The translations under genes were made by a program, and so were the position numbers. From contig JBCCUK010000010.1 of the NCBI GenBank assembly GCA_039196965.1, positions 1 to 64,000 of the forward strand: a stretch of DNA of 64,000 nt, read 5' to 3'. This stretch comes from CALLCD01 sp039196965 (GTDB taxonomy: Bacteria > Pseudomonadota > Alphaproteobacteria > Caulobacterales > Hyphomonadaceae). This document shows, piece after piece, positions 24,822-33,396 of the stretch; within the stretch, counting starts at the first letter, position 1, and every line of letters begins with the position of its first letter. The notes beneath the pieces were generated by a model. That model was not told where the DNA came from, did not search any database, and saw only the letters and a list, made by a program, of their open reading frames with translations.

Positions 24822-26312
24822 CTAATTTACCTTTGCGATATAGTCGCGATCCAGGGTGCGCGATGACATGTAGTAACAGAAGGCTGCGACGAGGAACCAG
24901 AGAGTCGTAACCGAAACCGATTGTTTCAGCCCTGTTGAGCGGGCTTCAACGCAGATTGCCTTCGATACAGTGTCAAGATCTGCCGTTCCGCACAGCGCCC
25001 GAGTGAGCTCTCCACCGGACAGGGAAGAGATCTGACTGTTCGTGAACAGATCGCTCATGATGCCAACGAATTGTGGACCGATGCCGTTGCCGATAATCGA
25101 AACCACAACGAGCAGGATGGCTATCGCCGTCGCCCGGGACTTTGCCGAGACGACCCCGCCGCCAATATTGTATTGTGCGCCGAGATAGGCGTAGTGAAGC
25201 ATATTTGCGAACGCCCAGAATATGAACGCTGTCACGAGACTTCCGGTATGGAAGGCAGCAATGTAGCAGGGAATCGCCAGAACCAGTCCAACTGCGGGAA
25301 CAATGGCAATCGCCTTAACGCCTATGCGCTTACTTAACTGATCACTGAGATAGCCGCCGAGGAATGTGCCGAGTGCACCCAGTGCCGCGAGGGGCGCGCC
25401 AAAATTTATCGATGCCTCTCGCACGCTCAGCCCATGTTCACGGACCAGAAACGGGATTTGGAAAGTGAACATCCCATAGCCGACAAAGGCGACCAGTGAT
25501 GCGCCGAGGGTCATCCACCAGAAGGTCGGCTTTCCGGAAAGCTCACTGAATGCTTCCCTCATGGAGGCTTTTTTCAGGCCCTGAGAATCCGGTGGGTCCG
25601 AGTATCCCCGCGGAGGTTCTTTCACGGTCAAACTAAGAACGATGGCGACCAATACGCCAGGCATGCCGATTACAACAAACGCGATCCGCCAACCTTCGAT
25701 CGTCGACCAGTCGAGGCCAGAAAAGAGCCATCCCAGCCCCACTGACGAGATCCAGTTTCCAAAACTCGCCCCATCGATTTCAGCGAGGGGCCCACCGAAG
25801 AGAAAGGCAAGAACACCGCCTAAAGTAACGCCCATTGAGTATATGCCGAGGGCGGTCGCGCGCTTGTTTGGTGGATAGTAGTCGCTGATGATCGAATTTG
25901 CGGGTGGTGTGCAGCCAGCCTCGCCGACGGCCACGCCAATGCGAAACAGAGCCAAGGTTATAAAGCCCGCCGCTATACCGCAAAGCGCGGTCATCACTGA
26001 CCATAGGACAATGCATGCGACGATTATCCGGGTCCGATTGAACCGGTCGGCCGCTGCGGCGATGGGAATGCCCATTACCGCGTAGAAAATGGCGAAGGGC
26101 CAGCTTGCCAGCAGGCCGAACTGGGTGTCTGAAAGACTGAATGTCGTGATAATCGGCTCGGCAAGGACGCCGACCAGATTCCGATCAATGAAATTGAGGG
26201 TGTAGACCCCCGTCAGCATTATCAGGACGTAGGTGCGGTAGCCCTGTGAGCCGTAGCCCGTTACGTGTCCTGCCGATAACTGATTGTCTTCAGCGGCTGT
26301 AATATCCGCCAT
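24822..26312 (-). CDS. MFS transporter, Spinster-like (first of a tandem pair)
   Basis: A 496-residue MFS protein with 12 predicted membrane segments, sharing with the next gene the VYTLNFIDRNLVGVLAEP, AVGEAGCTPPANSIISDYYP and TVKEPPRGYSDP blocks. The ribosome site GGGAG precedes the ATG. It is followed immediately by the second carrier. Two adjacent copies suggest duplication with divergence in substrate, or possibly a heteromeric pair, which is less usual for MFS. The substrate is unknown. Confidence 0.9.
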   Translation of the reverse strand: MADITAAEDNQLSAGHVTGYGSQGYRTYVLIMLTGVYTLNFIDRNLVGVLAEPIITTFSLSDTQFGLLASWPFAIFYAVMGIPIAAAADRFNRTRIIVACIVLWSVMTALCGIAAGFITLALFRIGVAVGEAGCTPPANSIISDYYPPNKRATALGIYSMGVTLGGVLAFLFGGPLAEIDGASFGNWISSVGLGWLFSGLDWSTIEGWRIAFVVIGMPGVLVAIVLSLTVKEPPRGYSDPPDSQGLKKASMREAFSELSGKPTFWWMTLGASLVAFVGYGMFTFQIPFLVREHGLSVREASINFGAPLAALGALGTFLGGYLSDQLSKRIGVKAIAIVPAVGLVLAIPCYIAAFHTGSLVTAFIFWAFANMLHYAYLGAQYNIGGGVVSAKSRATAIAILLVVVSIIGNGIGPQFVGIMSDLFTNSQISSLSGGELTRALCGTADLDTVSKAICVEARSTGLKQSVSVTTLWFLVAAFCYYMSSRTLDRDYIAKVN

Positions 26313-26479
26313 GCGCCTCTACTCCCTGTCTCCGCGGCGCATCTATCGGCACCCTGTCGAATCCGCAGCGTAGTGCGGAACAAACTCAGCGCAAGCATTT
26401 CCGCCAATCAGGCGTGTAATTCGTGTATCGCTGCGCTTTGGTTGCGTGGTTTTGCGAGCGCTCCTTAGGATAGAATATC

Positions 26480-27190
26480 TTAAATGAGCCCGGCCGATTT
26501 GAAGCTTGTAACCCCGCCCGTACCGACGATCAGGTGATCATGAACAGAGATTTCAAAAGGGGTCAGCGCATCGATGATTTCCCTGGTGATAGAGATATCG
26601 GCGCGCGAGGGCGTTGTGTCACCCGATGGATGATTATGAATAAGAATCAGAGATGAGGCCGCCAACTCTAGGGACCGCCGGGCGATCTCTCTCGGATAGA
26701 CCGGTGCCTGGTCGACGGTGCCATGGCTCATCACTTCATCGGCGATCATCTGGTTTTTCCGGTCGAGAAACAGGACGCGGAACTGTTCCCGTGTTTCGTG
26801 TTGCAGAGCGCTGCGAACATAGGCGAGCAGAGCCGTCCATGAGGAGATGATCGGCCGTCCGGCAATCTCTTCTCTCGCGGCCCTCAAATGCAGTTCTGCC
26901 GTTGCCTTAAGATAGGCGACGGTCGTTTCACCCATGCCTTCGACCTGTTTAAGATCGTCCGGTGCGGCGGAGAGAAGTGCGGACAGTGATCCAAACCGGC
27001 CAAGCAGAGCCTTTGCAATCGGTTTCACATCCTTACGTGGCAGAAACGCAAAAAGCAGCGTTTCAAGCAGTTCGTAGTCTTCCAGGGCTCCCGGACCACG
27101 GGTCAGCAGCTTTTGTCTCAGCCGGTCGCGATGTCCAAGCCAGTGAGGTTTCGGCTTTCCGTTTTCGGGTGGTGATGACGCATCGGCCAT
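26480..27190 (-). CDS. radC: RadC family protein (JAMM domain)
   Basis: A 236-residue RadC-family protein. A helix-hairpin-helix-like N-terminal part precedes the JAMM metal site H185-x-H187...D198 in HNHPSGDTTPSRAD. Despite the name, its role in DNA repair is not established. It is the third gene of sfsA-map-radC, an order widely conserved in alphaproteobacteria, with a 50-base gap to map. Confidence 0.95.
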   Translation of the reverse strand: MADASSPPENGKPKPHWLGHRDRLRQKLLTRGPGALEDYELLETLLFAFLPRKDVKPIAKALLGRFGSLSALLSAAPDDLKQVEGMGETTVAYLKATAELHLRAAREEIAGRPIISSWTALLAYVRSALQHETREQFRVLFLDRKNQMIADEVMSHGTVDQAPVYPREIARRSLELAASSLILIHNHPSGDTTPSRADISITREIIDALTPFEISVHDHLIVGTGGVTSFKSAGLI

Positions 27191-27240
27191 GGGCGCTCTC
27201 TATCTGAGGCAGAGATAGAGCGCGTTTCGCGGTAGCGCAA

Positions 27241-28065
27241 TCAGCCGAGATCGACCTTGTAGGGAATGTCGTATCCCTTCGGAGACTTCGTGAAGATTTC
27301 GACGCCGTCCTCGGTCACGCCGACAGAGTGCTCGAACTGAGCGGAAAGCTGGCGATCGCGGGTCACGGCAGTCCAGCCATCGGAGAGAATGGCAGCGTCT
27401 TTTCGGCCAATATTCAGCATTGGCTCAATGGTGAAGAACATGCCAGGCTTTAGCTCCGGACCTGTATCGGCAGCAGAGGAGTGCACGACGTTCGGTTCGT
27501 CATGGAAAAGCTGACCGAGGCCATGGCCGCAGAAATCCTCCACAACGGATAGCCTGTTCTTCCGGGCAATCGCGCTGATTGCGCCACCAATGTCGCCGAG
27601 CTTCGCGCCGGGCTTCACCGCTGCAATGCCCGCCATCATCGCCTCATATGTGACGTCCATCAGGCGCTCCGCCTTTCTGCGCGGGGTTCCTGCAGCATAC
27701 ATGCGGGAATGGTCGCCGTGCCAGCCGTCGAGAATAAGCGTGACGTCGATATTGAGTATATCGCTATCCTTTAGAACCTTGTCGCTCGGCATGCCGTGGC
27801 AAATGACATGGTTCAGCGAGATACAGGACGCGTAGCGATAGCCGCGATAGCCAAGGGTCGCGGGCAGGGCACCATTGTCCATGATGAACTCCAGAATGAG
27901 ATCATCAAGGTATGACGTGGTGGCACCTGCTTTGACTTCACCAACCAGCATGTCGAGGCACTCGGCAACCAGGTGGCCAGCCTTGCGCATGCCCTCAAAA
28001 CCTTCCTCGCCATGGGTCCTTATATCGCCGGCTTTACGGGCAAGAGTTAGATCGAGATCGTTCAT
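27241..28065 (-). CDS. map: methionine aminopeptidase type I
   Basis: A 274-residue methionine aminopeptidase started at ATG 28065, with GGAGC 6 bases upstream; the frame extends to 28125 but without that site. The two-metal ligands are the two Asp residues in the NIDVTLILDGWHGDHSRMY stretch, the His in FCGHGLGQLFHDEP, the Glu in TIEPML and the Glu in QFEHSVGVTE. It removes N-terminal Met from nascent proteins. Sixteen bases separate it from sfsA. Confidence 0.97.
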   Translation of the reverse strand: MNDLDLTLARKAGDIRTHGEEGFEGMRKAGHLVAECLDMLVGEVKAGATTSYLDDLILEFIMDNGALPATLGYRGYRYASCISLNHVICHGMPSDKVLKDSDILNIDVTLILDGWHGDHSRMYAAGTPRRKAERLMDVTYEAMMAGIAAVKPGAKLGDIGGAISAIARKNRLSVVEDFCGHGLGQLFHDEPNVVHSSAADTGPELKPGMFFTIEPMLNIGRKDAAILSDGWTAVTRDRQLSAQFEHSVGVTEDGVEIFTKSPKGYDIPYKVDLG

Positions 28066-28081
28066 CCAATGCTCCAAATCA

Positions 28082-28777
28082 CTACCGCCGCCATGGGATG
28101 CGGCGGCGGACGCGAATGTCTTCAAGGCTCATGTGACAGTCATAGCATAAAATTTCCACCCCCGCCTCTGCCGCGTCGTAAAAAGCTTCGTGGTAGGCGG
28201 GGTCGATGTCGGGCGCTGTGGCGAGGGCGTCGCAATCGGATCTCTGAATGATGAAGAGCATTACAGCGCGATTGCCAGCCGCATATTCTGCTTTCAGGTC
28301 GCGCAAGTGTTTTGCGCCGCGCGCCGTGACGCTGTCCGGGAATTCCGTGAGGCCCGGCGTCCGCATCAGGTGGCAGTTCTTGACTTCGACATAGGTCTTC
28401 GCCCCGCTGGTCTCCAGCAGGATATCGATCCGCGAATTGGTGCTGTAGGGCACTTCCCGTTTCAGTGCGTCGAAGGCGGCGAGTTCCTTGATGGTTCCGT
28501 CCCGGATTGCCTCTTCAGCCAATTTGTTCGGATTGTTGGTGTTGATCGATACAAGACCGCCATTGGCCTCCACCATTTCCAGCGTCATAGGCAGTTTGCG
28601 TTTCGGATTGTCCGAAGTGGACATCCAAACCCGCATGCCCGGCTCTTTTAGTCCCATCATTGATCCGGGGTTCGGGCAATGTACCGTCACGGTCTCGCCG
28701 GAGCCAAGCTCGATATCCGCGAGAAAGCGTTTGTAGCGCTGTAAAAGGCGGCCTTCGGTAAGGGGCGGTAGTTTCAT
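28082..28777 (-). CDS. sfsA: SfsA family DNA/RNA nuclease-like protein
   Basis: A 231-residue SfsA protein starting at MKLPPLTEGRLLQRYKRFLA; a longer frame to 28831 is rejected as it precedes the family start. The N-terminal OB-like half contains HCPNPGSMMGL, and the nuclease-like half contains SRIDILLE and TYVEVKNC, matching the restriction-enzyme-like core. It is the first gene of sfsA-map-radC. Confidence 0.95.
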   Translation of the reverse strand: MKLPPLTEGRLLQRYKRFLADIELGSGETVTVHCPNPGSMMGLKEPGMRVWMSTSDNPKRKLPMTLEMVEANGGLVSINTNNPNKLAEEAIRDGTIKELAAFDALKREVPYSTNSRIDILLETSGAKTYVEVKNCHLMRTPGLTEFPDSVTARGAKHLRDLKAEYAAGNRAVMLFIIQRSDCDALATAPDIDPAYHEAFYDAAEAGVEILCYDCHMSLEDIRVRRRIPWRR

Positions 28778-28912
28778 GGCTTTCCATTGGCTCCATTTGT
28801 CCTTTTCGCCAAGCGCGTTTCCGGGCTCCACAAGATGTGAGCGGAGCAGGCTTGCCGCGGCCGTCTTTGGCGTGCACGTTCAACGCGCTGGATTATGGGC
28901 AAGGAGACTGGA

Positions 28913-30280
28913 ATGGGTGAATCGACTTTCAAAGAGGTGGTGCTTGGTGGCATTGCGGTAGCAATTCTGACGGCGTGTCAGGCAGTATCTGCGCCCGAAA
29001 CGGCACCTCTCCTACCGGAGGCATCTGCCTCTTCCACCGTCCTCATACAAGAGGCAGCTCCTGAGGCACCTCCTGTCCGCGCCTTTACCGAAGACGGGAT
29101 TGCCGCTCTGGAAGCCAGGATGGGCCAGTACGTTGCCGACGGTCATATATACGGCGTTGCCACACGACTTGTTCAGGGCGGCGATGTAATTAGCGATTAC
29201 CGCACTGGCGTCATCAAGCTTGAAACCGGAACGCCCATTGCTGAGGATACAATCTACCGCATCTACTCCATGACCAAGCCGATCACAGGGGTTGCTATGA
29301 TGATGCTCTGGGAGGACGGCGCTTTCTCCCTCGATGATCCCGTGACCGATTACGTCCCCGAATTCGCCGGGCTCCGGGTGATGAATGGCGTCAATGAAGA
29401 TGGCACGCCGGTCCTTGTCGATCTGGAACGCCCGCCAACCATGCGGGAGCTGATGAGCCACACCGCCGGTTTCGCTTATGGCCTCATGGGCGACGATCCA
29501 GCTAATAGCGCATTCCGGGAGCAGAAGATCCTCGCGGCACCGGACTTGGAAACCTTTATCGACCTTGTCGCCGATGTGCCCCTACTCTTCCAGCCGGGCG
29601 AAGCTTGGGCTTACAGTGCTGCCGTCGATATCCAGGGCCACATCGTCGAGAAACTCTCCGGGCAGAGCTTTGGTGAGTTTCTTGAGACAAGGATGTTTGC
29701 GCCCCTCGGTATGACAGATACCGCTTTTTCAGTCGGCCCCGAAAACTATGGGCGCTTCAGCGAGGTCTATGACCGTGAACCGGTTCACGGAGTGCTTGTT
29801 CCGCTTCCCTATCCGGAAGTCCAGTTCACTCCTGAGACGGTGGCTTTTGAATCGGGTGGCGGCGGGCTCACCTCCACTATGAATGACTATACCCGCTTTT
29901 GTCAGATGCTCTTGAATAGTGGGACGCTGGACGGGGTTCAGATTCTGAAGCCGGAGACGGTGAAGCTCATGCGGACCAATATTCTGGAAGGGGACATTAG
30001 CCTGTCGTCCGATGGGTCCAATCAGGGGCAGACCCGGCCCGGTATCGGGTTCGGCCTTGATTTCGGCGTGGTCACCGATGCCGAAGCAGTCGGCACGCCC
30101 TACGGTGAGGGAACCTATTTTTGGGGCGGTGCAGCCGGAACATGGTTCTGGATCGACCCGGAGCATGATCTTTTCTTCATCGGCATGATCCAGACTTTCG
30201 ACCGCCAAGGTCCAATTAGCGGTATCCGGACCGTATCCGCTGACCATGTCTATGCTGCAATGGAACTCAATCGCAGTTGA
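28913..30280 (+). CDS. class C beta-lactamase-related serine hydrolase lipoprotein
   Basis: A 455-residue protein from ATG 28913, with AAGGAG upstream. A lipobox (LTAC, Cys22) is followed by a Pro/Ala-rich linker. The catalytic domain has the SxxK motif SMTK (119-122) and a YSA box (YSAAVDIQGH) in place of the usual YxN. The third box is a GGAAGTWFW stretch near the C terminus in place of KTG. It is likely an esterase or D-amino peptidase of the periplasm or outer membrane rather than a resistance beta-lactamase; resistance is not implied. It is monocistronic. Confidence 0.92.
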   Translation: MGESTFKEVVLGGIAVAILTACQAVSAPETAPLLPEASASSTVLIQEAAPEAPPVRAFTEDGIAALEARMGQYVADGHIYGVATRLVQGGDVISDYRTGVIKLETGTPIAEDTIYRIYSMTKPITGVAMMMLWEDGAFSLDDPVTDYVPEFAGLRVMNGVNEDGTPVLVDLERPPTMRELMSHTAGFAYGLMGDDPANSAFREQKILAAPDLETFIDLVADVPLLFQPGEAWAYSAAVDIQGHIVEKLSGQSFGEFLETRMFAPLGMTDTAFSVGPENYGRFSEVYDREPVHGVLVPLPYPEVQFTPETVAFESGGGGLTSTMNDYTRFCQMLLNSGTLDGVQILKPETVKLMRTNILEGDISLSSDGSNQGQTRPGIGFGLDFGVVTDAEAVGTPYGEGTYFWGGAAGTWFWIDPEHDLFFIGMIQTFDRQGPISGIRTVSADHVYAAMELNRS

Positions 30281-30351
30281 TGCGCGGCAACATTTTGCAT
30301 TCTGACGACATTGATTTGCTTTCGCCGATGGAGGGCGTGTAAAGCGGGGTC

Positions 30352-31122
30352 ATGACAGACACTTCTCTAACTGCCGCTGTGCTGCTGATTGGTGATGAGA
30401 TCCTCTCCGGTCGGACCCAGGACGTAAACCTGAAACAGATAGCCGATTTCCTGACGCCGCTTGGTATTCCCGTGAAGGAGTGCCGAACCGTTCCGGACAT
30501 TGAAGAGGAGATCGTAGCTGCGGTGAACGCTCTTCGCGCGCGCTACACATATGTCTTCACGACGGGCGGTATTGGTCCCACCCATGACGATATCACCGCG
30601 GATTCTATCGGTGCAGCCTTCGGTGTCGAAGTGTATGAGCATCCGGACATCGTAGCCATCCTCGAAGATCGCTACAAAAGTGTGGGCAGAGAGTTCAATC
30701 CTGCCAGTCGCCGCATGGCCCGCGTGCCCAAGGGAGCGGTGCTCGTCAAGAACTCGGCCACCGGAGCGCCAGGCTTCCGAATGGAGAATGTGTTTATCCT
30801 TGCCGGTGTCCCGTCCATCGCCCAGGCTATGCTGCAAGCGCTGGAGCCTGAATTGGAGACCGGGGCGGTGGTCCATTCGGTCACGGTGCGCGGCAAAGGT
30901 GCAGTTGAAAGTGATATCGCCGATGGATTGACGGCACTCGCCGATGAAGTCGCCGATGTGTCCTTCGGATCCTATCCCTGGTTCAAAACCATGGATGATC
31001 GAGGCGTGAATCTTGTCGCCCGCAGCACCGACGAGAGTTTACTCAACACTGTGACAGAACGGATGATCGCTCTTTTCGGAACGGCCGGGATCGATGCCGA
31101 GCGTGTTTTCGGAACAAAATAG
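30352..31122 (+). CDS. CinA N-terminal (MoCF-biosynthesis-type) domain protein
   Basis: A 256-residue protein consisting of a molybdopterin-binding-like MoCF domain, as in the N-terminal half of CinA. The signature blocks are LLIGDEILSGRTQDVN, TTGGIGPTHDD and GSYPWF. The nicotinamide-nucleotide amidase domain of full CinA is absent, and the length fits the short MoaB/Mog-type CinA-N proteins. The function is unclear; ADP-ribose pyrophosphatase activity is known for some CinA proteins. Two membrane-protein genes follow immediately. Confidence 0.9.
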   Translation: MTDTSLTAAVLLIGDEILSGRTQDVNLKQIADFLTPLGIPVKECRTVPDIEEEIVAAVNALRARYTYVFTTGGIGPTHDDITADSIGAAFGVEVYEHPDIVAILEDRYKSVGREFNPASRRMARVPKGAVLVKNSATGAPGFRMENVFILAGVPSIAQAMLQALEPELETGAVVHSVTVRGKGAVESDIADGLTALADEVADVSFGSYPWFKTMDDRGVNLVARSTDESLLNTVTERMIALFGTAGIDAERVFGTK

Positions 31123-31614
31123 ATGCGCCGCATACTGACGAGCTGGCCCGTTATCCTTGTGTCTGGCGCGGCCTTTCTTGCCATTGGTTATGGCTTTTCA
31201 CTGTACATGCCGCAGACGGGGGAGCCGATCCTCGACACGCTGGCCAGCCAATCCGATGTGCTGGCGCGCCTTGAGGCCATGGATGACAGCCAGAAGGCTG
31301 CCCATATCGAAATGACGCTGCTCCTCGATATGCTGTATCCGATTGCCTATGCGGTTTTGCTCGGAGGTCTTGCTATGAAGGCCTTTCCAAAAGCCGGATG
31401 GTGGCTCGCAGTGCCGGCATTCCTTGGCTGTAGTGCGGATCTCATTGAGAACATGATCCAGCTCATGGCTTTGCAGGGCAATACAAGTCTTCTGGGTCTC
31501 AAAGCTATTCTCACCCCGGCCAAATTTATCCTGCTTGTTATAGCAGTTTTGCTTGTGGTGGTTTGCGGTTTGACCGCTGGTATCGCTGCACTTCGCCGAC
31601 GGCGTTCGGCCTAG
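31123..31614 (+). CDS. membrane protein, first of a tandem paralogous pair
   Basis: A 163-residue protein with about four hydrophobic segments, starting at the base after the CinA-like stop. It shares with the next gene the pattern H-x-x-MTL-x-LDM-x-YP, ADLIEN, QL and TP-x-K, so the two are paralogues. It is rich in Leu and Ala with a basic tail. I do not recognise the family. It probably acts together with its neighbour in the inner membrane. Confidence 0.68.
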   Translation: MRRILTSWPVILVSGAAFLAIGYGFSLYMPQTGEPILDTLASQSDVLARLEAMDDSQKAAHIEMTLLLDMLYPIAYAVLLGGLAMKAFPKAGWWLAVPAFLGCSADLIENMIQLMALQGNTSLLGLKAILTPAKFILLVIAVLLVVVCGLTAGIAALRRRRSA

Positions 31615-32120
31615 TGGTATCCTGGATTACCAATGCGCGAACCCTGTGGCTGTTGGGTTTCGCCTACCTGTTTTTGACGATAGGCTTTGGTATCGTCATC
31701 CTGATCTTTGATCTTCACATCATCGATGAGGTTTCCAATCCGGACCGCGTCCGCGCTATCGTGGCGTCCTTCAGCCCCAATCAAAGGCGAGCGCACTTCT
31801 GGATGACCCTTATTCTCGATATGCCTTATCCGCTTGTTTATGGAGGTTTTTATGCCGGGCTGGCACACCGGGTTTTTGGCAAATGGGGGCCTCTGCTCGC
31901 AATTCCTGCGCTTGTAACCATTCCGGCGGATCTCATTGAAAATACGACGCAGCTATTCATTTTGGCAGGCCATGAGCACCTGGCCTGGATCAAGCAATAT
32001 GTCACACCAGTAAAGCTTGCGGGTTTTATTTCGGCGTCCGTCATTGCATTGATCGCGCTGGCATTGCTTATCAGAAGACGCGTGGCGGGACGAAAAATAT
32101 CTGATCCAGGGAGGACATGA
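31614..32120 (+). CDS. membrane protein, second of a tandem paralogous pair
   Basis: A 168-residue protein if started at the GTG at 31614, whose first base is the last base of the preceding TAG stop (TAGTG); the frame is open further upstream to 31563. It has four hydrophobic segments and the conserved HFWMTLILDMPYP, ADLIENTTQL and TPVK elements of its paralogue. The two differ mainly at the N terminus. The function is unknown. The enoyl-CoA hydratase gene follows by 3 bases, so all four genes may form one operon. Confidence 0.68.
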   Translation: MVSWITNARTLWLLGFAYLFLTIGFGIVILIFDLHIIDEVSNPDRVRAIVASFSPNQRRAHFWMTLILDMPYPLVYGGFYAGLAHRVFGKWGPLLAIPALVTIPADLIENTTQLFILAGHEHLAWIKQYVTPVKLAGFISASVIALIALALLIRRRVAGRKISDPGRT

Positions 32121-32123
32121 ATA

Positions 32124-32900
32124 TTGGCAGAAGAACTTGTACTGGTGGAAAAGACGGACGCTGTGGCCTGTGTCACCCTTAACAGGCCCGATGCGCTCAA
32201 CGCGCTAAGCCGGGCTCTACGGGCGGAAGTCTGCAATGTGTTCGATACGCTTGCTGGCGATCCTGAGGTAAGAGCTGTTGTGCTTACGGGTGCCGGGCGT
32301 GCTTTTACGGCAGGCGTCGATTTGAAGGAGGCCGGTGAGACCGGTTTCGCGCTCGGGGTCGACGGCGGCAATATCGATCTTGCTCAAGCGCTGGGTAAGT
32401 ATCCCTGGCCAATCATCGGGGCGATTAACGGTTTTGCGATTACCGGCGGGTTCGAACTGGCCCTGATGTGTGATGTTCTACTGGCCTCTACCGAGGCAAA
32501 GTTCGCAGACACCCATGCCCGCGTCGGGATTATGCCGGGATGGGGGCTGTCGCAGAGGTTGTCCCGCCTGATCGGCACGAGCCGTGCAAAGGAACTCTCA
32601 TTTACCGGTAATTTCCTTGAAGCGGAAACGGCTGAACGCTGGGGCTTGGTGAACCGCGTCTATCAGCCGGACGAACTCGTTCCTGCGGCGATGAAGCTCG
32701 CCGAAGAAATGTGCTCGTGTGATCCAGCATTGCTGAGAAGCTACAAGGCTGTGATCGATGATGGCTTGGCCGTTACCTTTGGTGACGGACTTGATCTGGA
32801 AATCCGGCGGTCCGCGGAACATGCGAAAACCGTTACCGCGGAAAGCGTCGAGGCGGCTCGGAAGGAAGTTACGGCGCGCGGCCGAGATCAGCAGGAATAA
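32124..32900 (+). CDS. enoyl-CoA hydratase/isomerase family protein
   Basis: A 258-residue crotonase started at TTG 32124 with GGGAGGA about 9 bases upstream. The oxyanion regions are AGRAFTAGVDL and GFAITGGFELAL; the first catalytic Glu is kept in GGFEL. At the second catalytic Glu position the family motif reads THARVGIMPGWG, with His rather than Glu, so chemistry may differ from simple hydration. It likely acts on an acyl-CoA. Downstream lies tRNA-Leu. Confidence 0.9.
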   Translation: MAEELVLVEKTDAVACVTLNRPDALNALSRALRAEVCNVFDTLAGDPEVRAVVLTGAGRAFTAGVDLKEAGETGFALGVDGGNIDLAQALGKYPWPIIGAINGFAITGGFELALMCDVLLASTEAKFADTHARVGIMPGWGLSQRLSRLIGTSRAKELSFTGNFLEAETAERWGLVNRVYQPDELVPAAMKLAEEMCSCDPALLRSYKAVIDDGLAVTFGDGLDLEIRRSAEHAKTVTAESVEAARKEVTARGRDQQE

Positions 32901-32948
32901 TCAGGGCTTGCAGGCTCGGCCAAGGCGGGGCAGGTAAGGCACGCGCTT

Positions 32949-33036
32949 GCGGGCGTGGTGAAATTGGTAAACACAGCGGACTTAAAATCCGCCGGCCGTT
33001 TAGGCCTTGCCGGTTCAAGTCCGGCCGTCCGCACCA
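32949..33036 (+). tRNA. tRNA-Leu (anticodon UAA), CCA encoded
   Basis: The acceptor arm GCGGGCG (32949-32955) pairs with CGTCCGC (33026-33032), with one G-T pair, then discriminator A and encoded CCA (33034-33036). The anticodon stem-loop reads CGGACTTAAAATCCG with anticodon TAA. The T arm contains GGTTCAAGTCC. The 88-base length includes the long variable arm typical of tRNA-Leu. Confidence 0.95.
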
Positions 33037-33062
33037 TTCGCAGCCGTTTTGCTTCAGCGAAT

Positions 33063-33145
33063 GATTTGGTCCACCGGACCAAATCAATGCGGAGAATGCC
33101 CCGGCAGAGGCGACCGACCTGAAAAGAAGTCTGGTGGACCTTTTT
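33063..33145 (+). repeat. palindrome cluster after tRNA-Leu, possible terminator
   Basis: GATTTGGTCC (33063-33072) and GGACCAAATC (33076-33085) form a perfect 10-bp inverted repeat. Separately GGTCCACC (33068-33075) can pair with GGTGGACC (33133-33140), which is followed directly by TTTTT (33141-33145). The second pairing looks like a terminator with a long loop. This is the most likely stop for the tRNA transcript. Confidence 0.45.
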
Positions 33146-33169
33146 CAGCAGTGAATGACTCTCCGGTTA

Positions 33170-33218
33170 TCTCCGTGTCGCGCCTTTCGGGCTTACATGA
33201 GATGCGCTCAAGGCTGCG
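33170..33218 (+). repeat. dispersed intergenic repeat, copy B
   Basis: The second copy of the 49-base element at 290-338, with 41 of 49 identities and no gap. It lies between tRNA-Leu and the ICMT-like gene and overlaps the left arm of the long hairpin at 33203-33244. No open frame with sensible codon use runs through it. Confidence 0.55.
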
Positions 33219-33244
33219 TGCTTGTGCACGCCGCCTTGAGCGCA
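33203..33244 (+). repeat. long perfect hairpin at the edge of repeat copy B
   Basis: TGCGCTCAAGGC (33203-33214) pairs with GCCTTGAGCGCA (33233-33244), then one T-C mismatch, then GCGTGC (33216-33221) pairs with GCACGC (33226-33231), leaving the loop TTGT. It is not followed by T residues, so it is not a classic terminator. It could be a REP-like or transcript-stabilising structure. Its left end lies inside repeat copy B. Confidence 0.7.
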
Positions 33245-33396
33245 ACGCAGGTGCTCTTGGGCCGCCCGCTGACATCTAGCATGATCTAATTCTTCAACCC
33301 TGTAACTGAAAACGAACCCCCAAATTTCACAAACGGCTTGCCGTTTTTGCAGCATGGCCTCATTCTATTCCTGCAAATGAGAGGCAGGAGCATATA

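Noticed and set aside
28913..30280. Antibiotic-resistance beta-lactamase
   Set aside because: SMTK is present, but the second and third boxes differ from class C enzymes, and a lipoprotein esterase/peptidase is more likely.
33084..33279. Open frames in the gap after tRNA-Leu
   Set aside because: They overlap the repeat and hairpin and show no coding bias.
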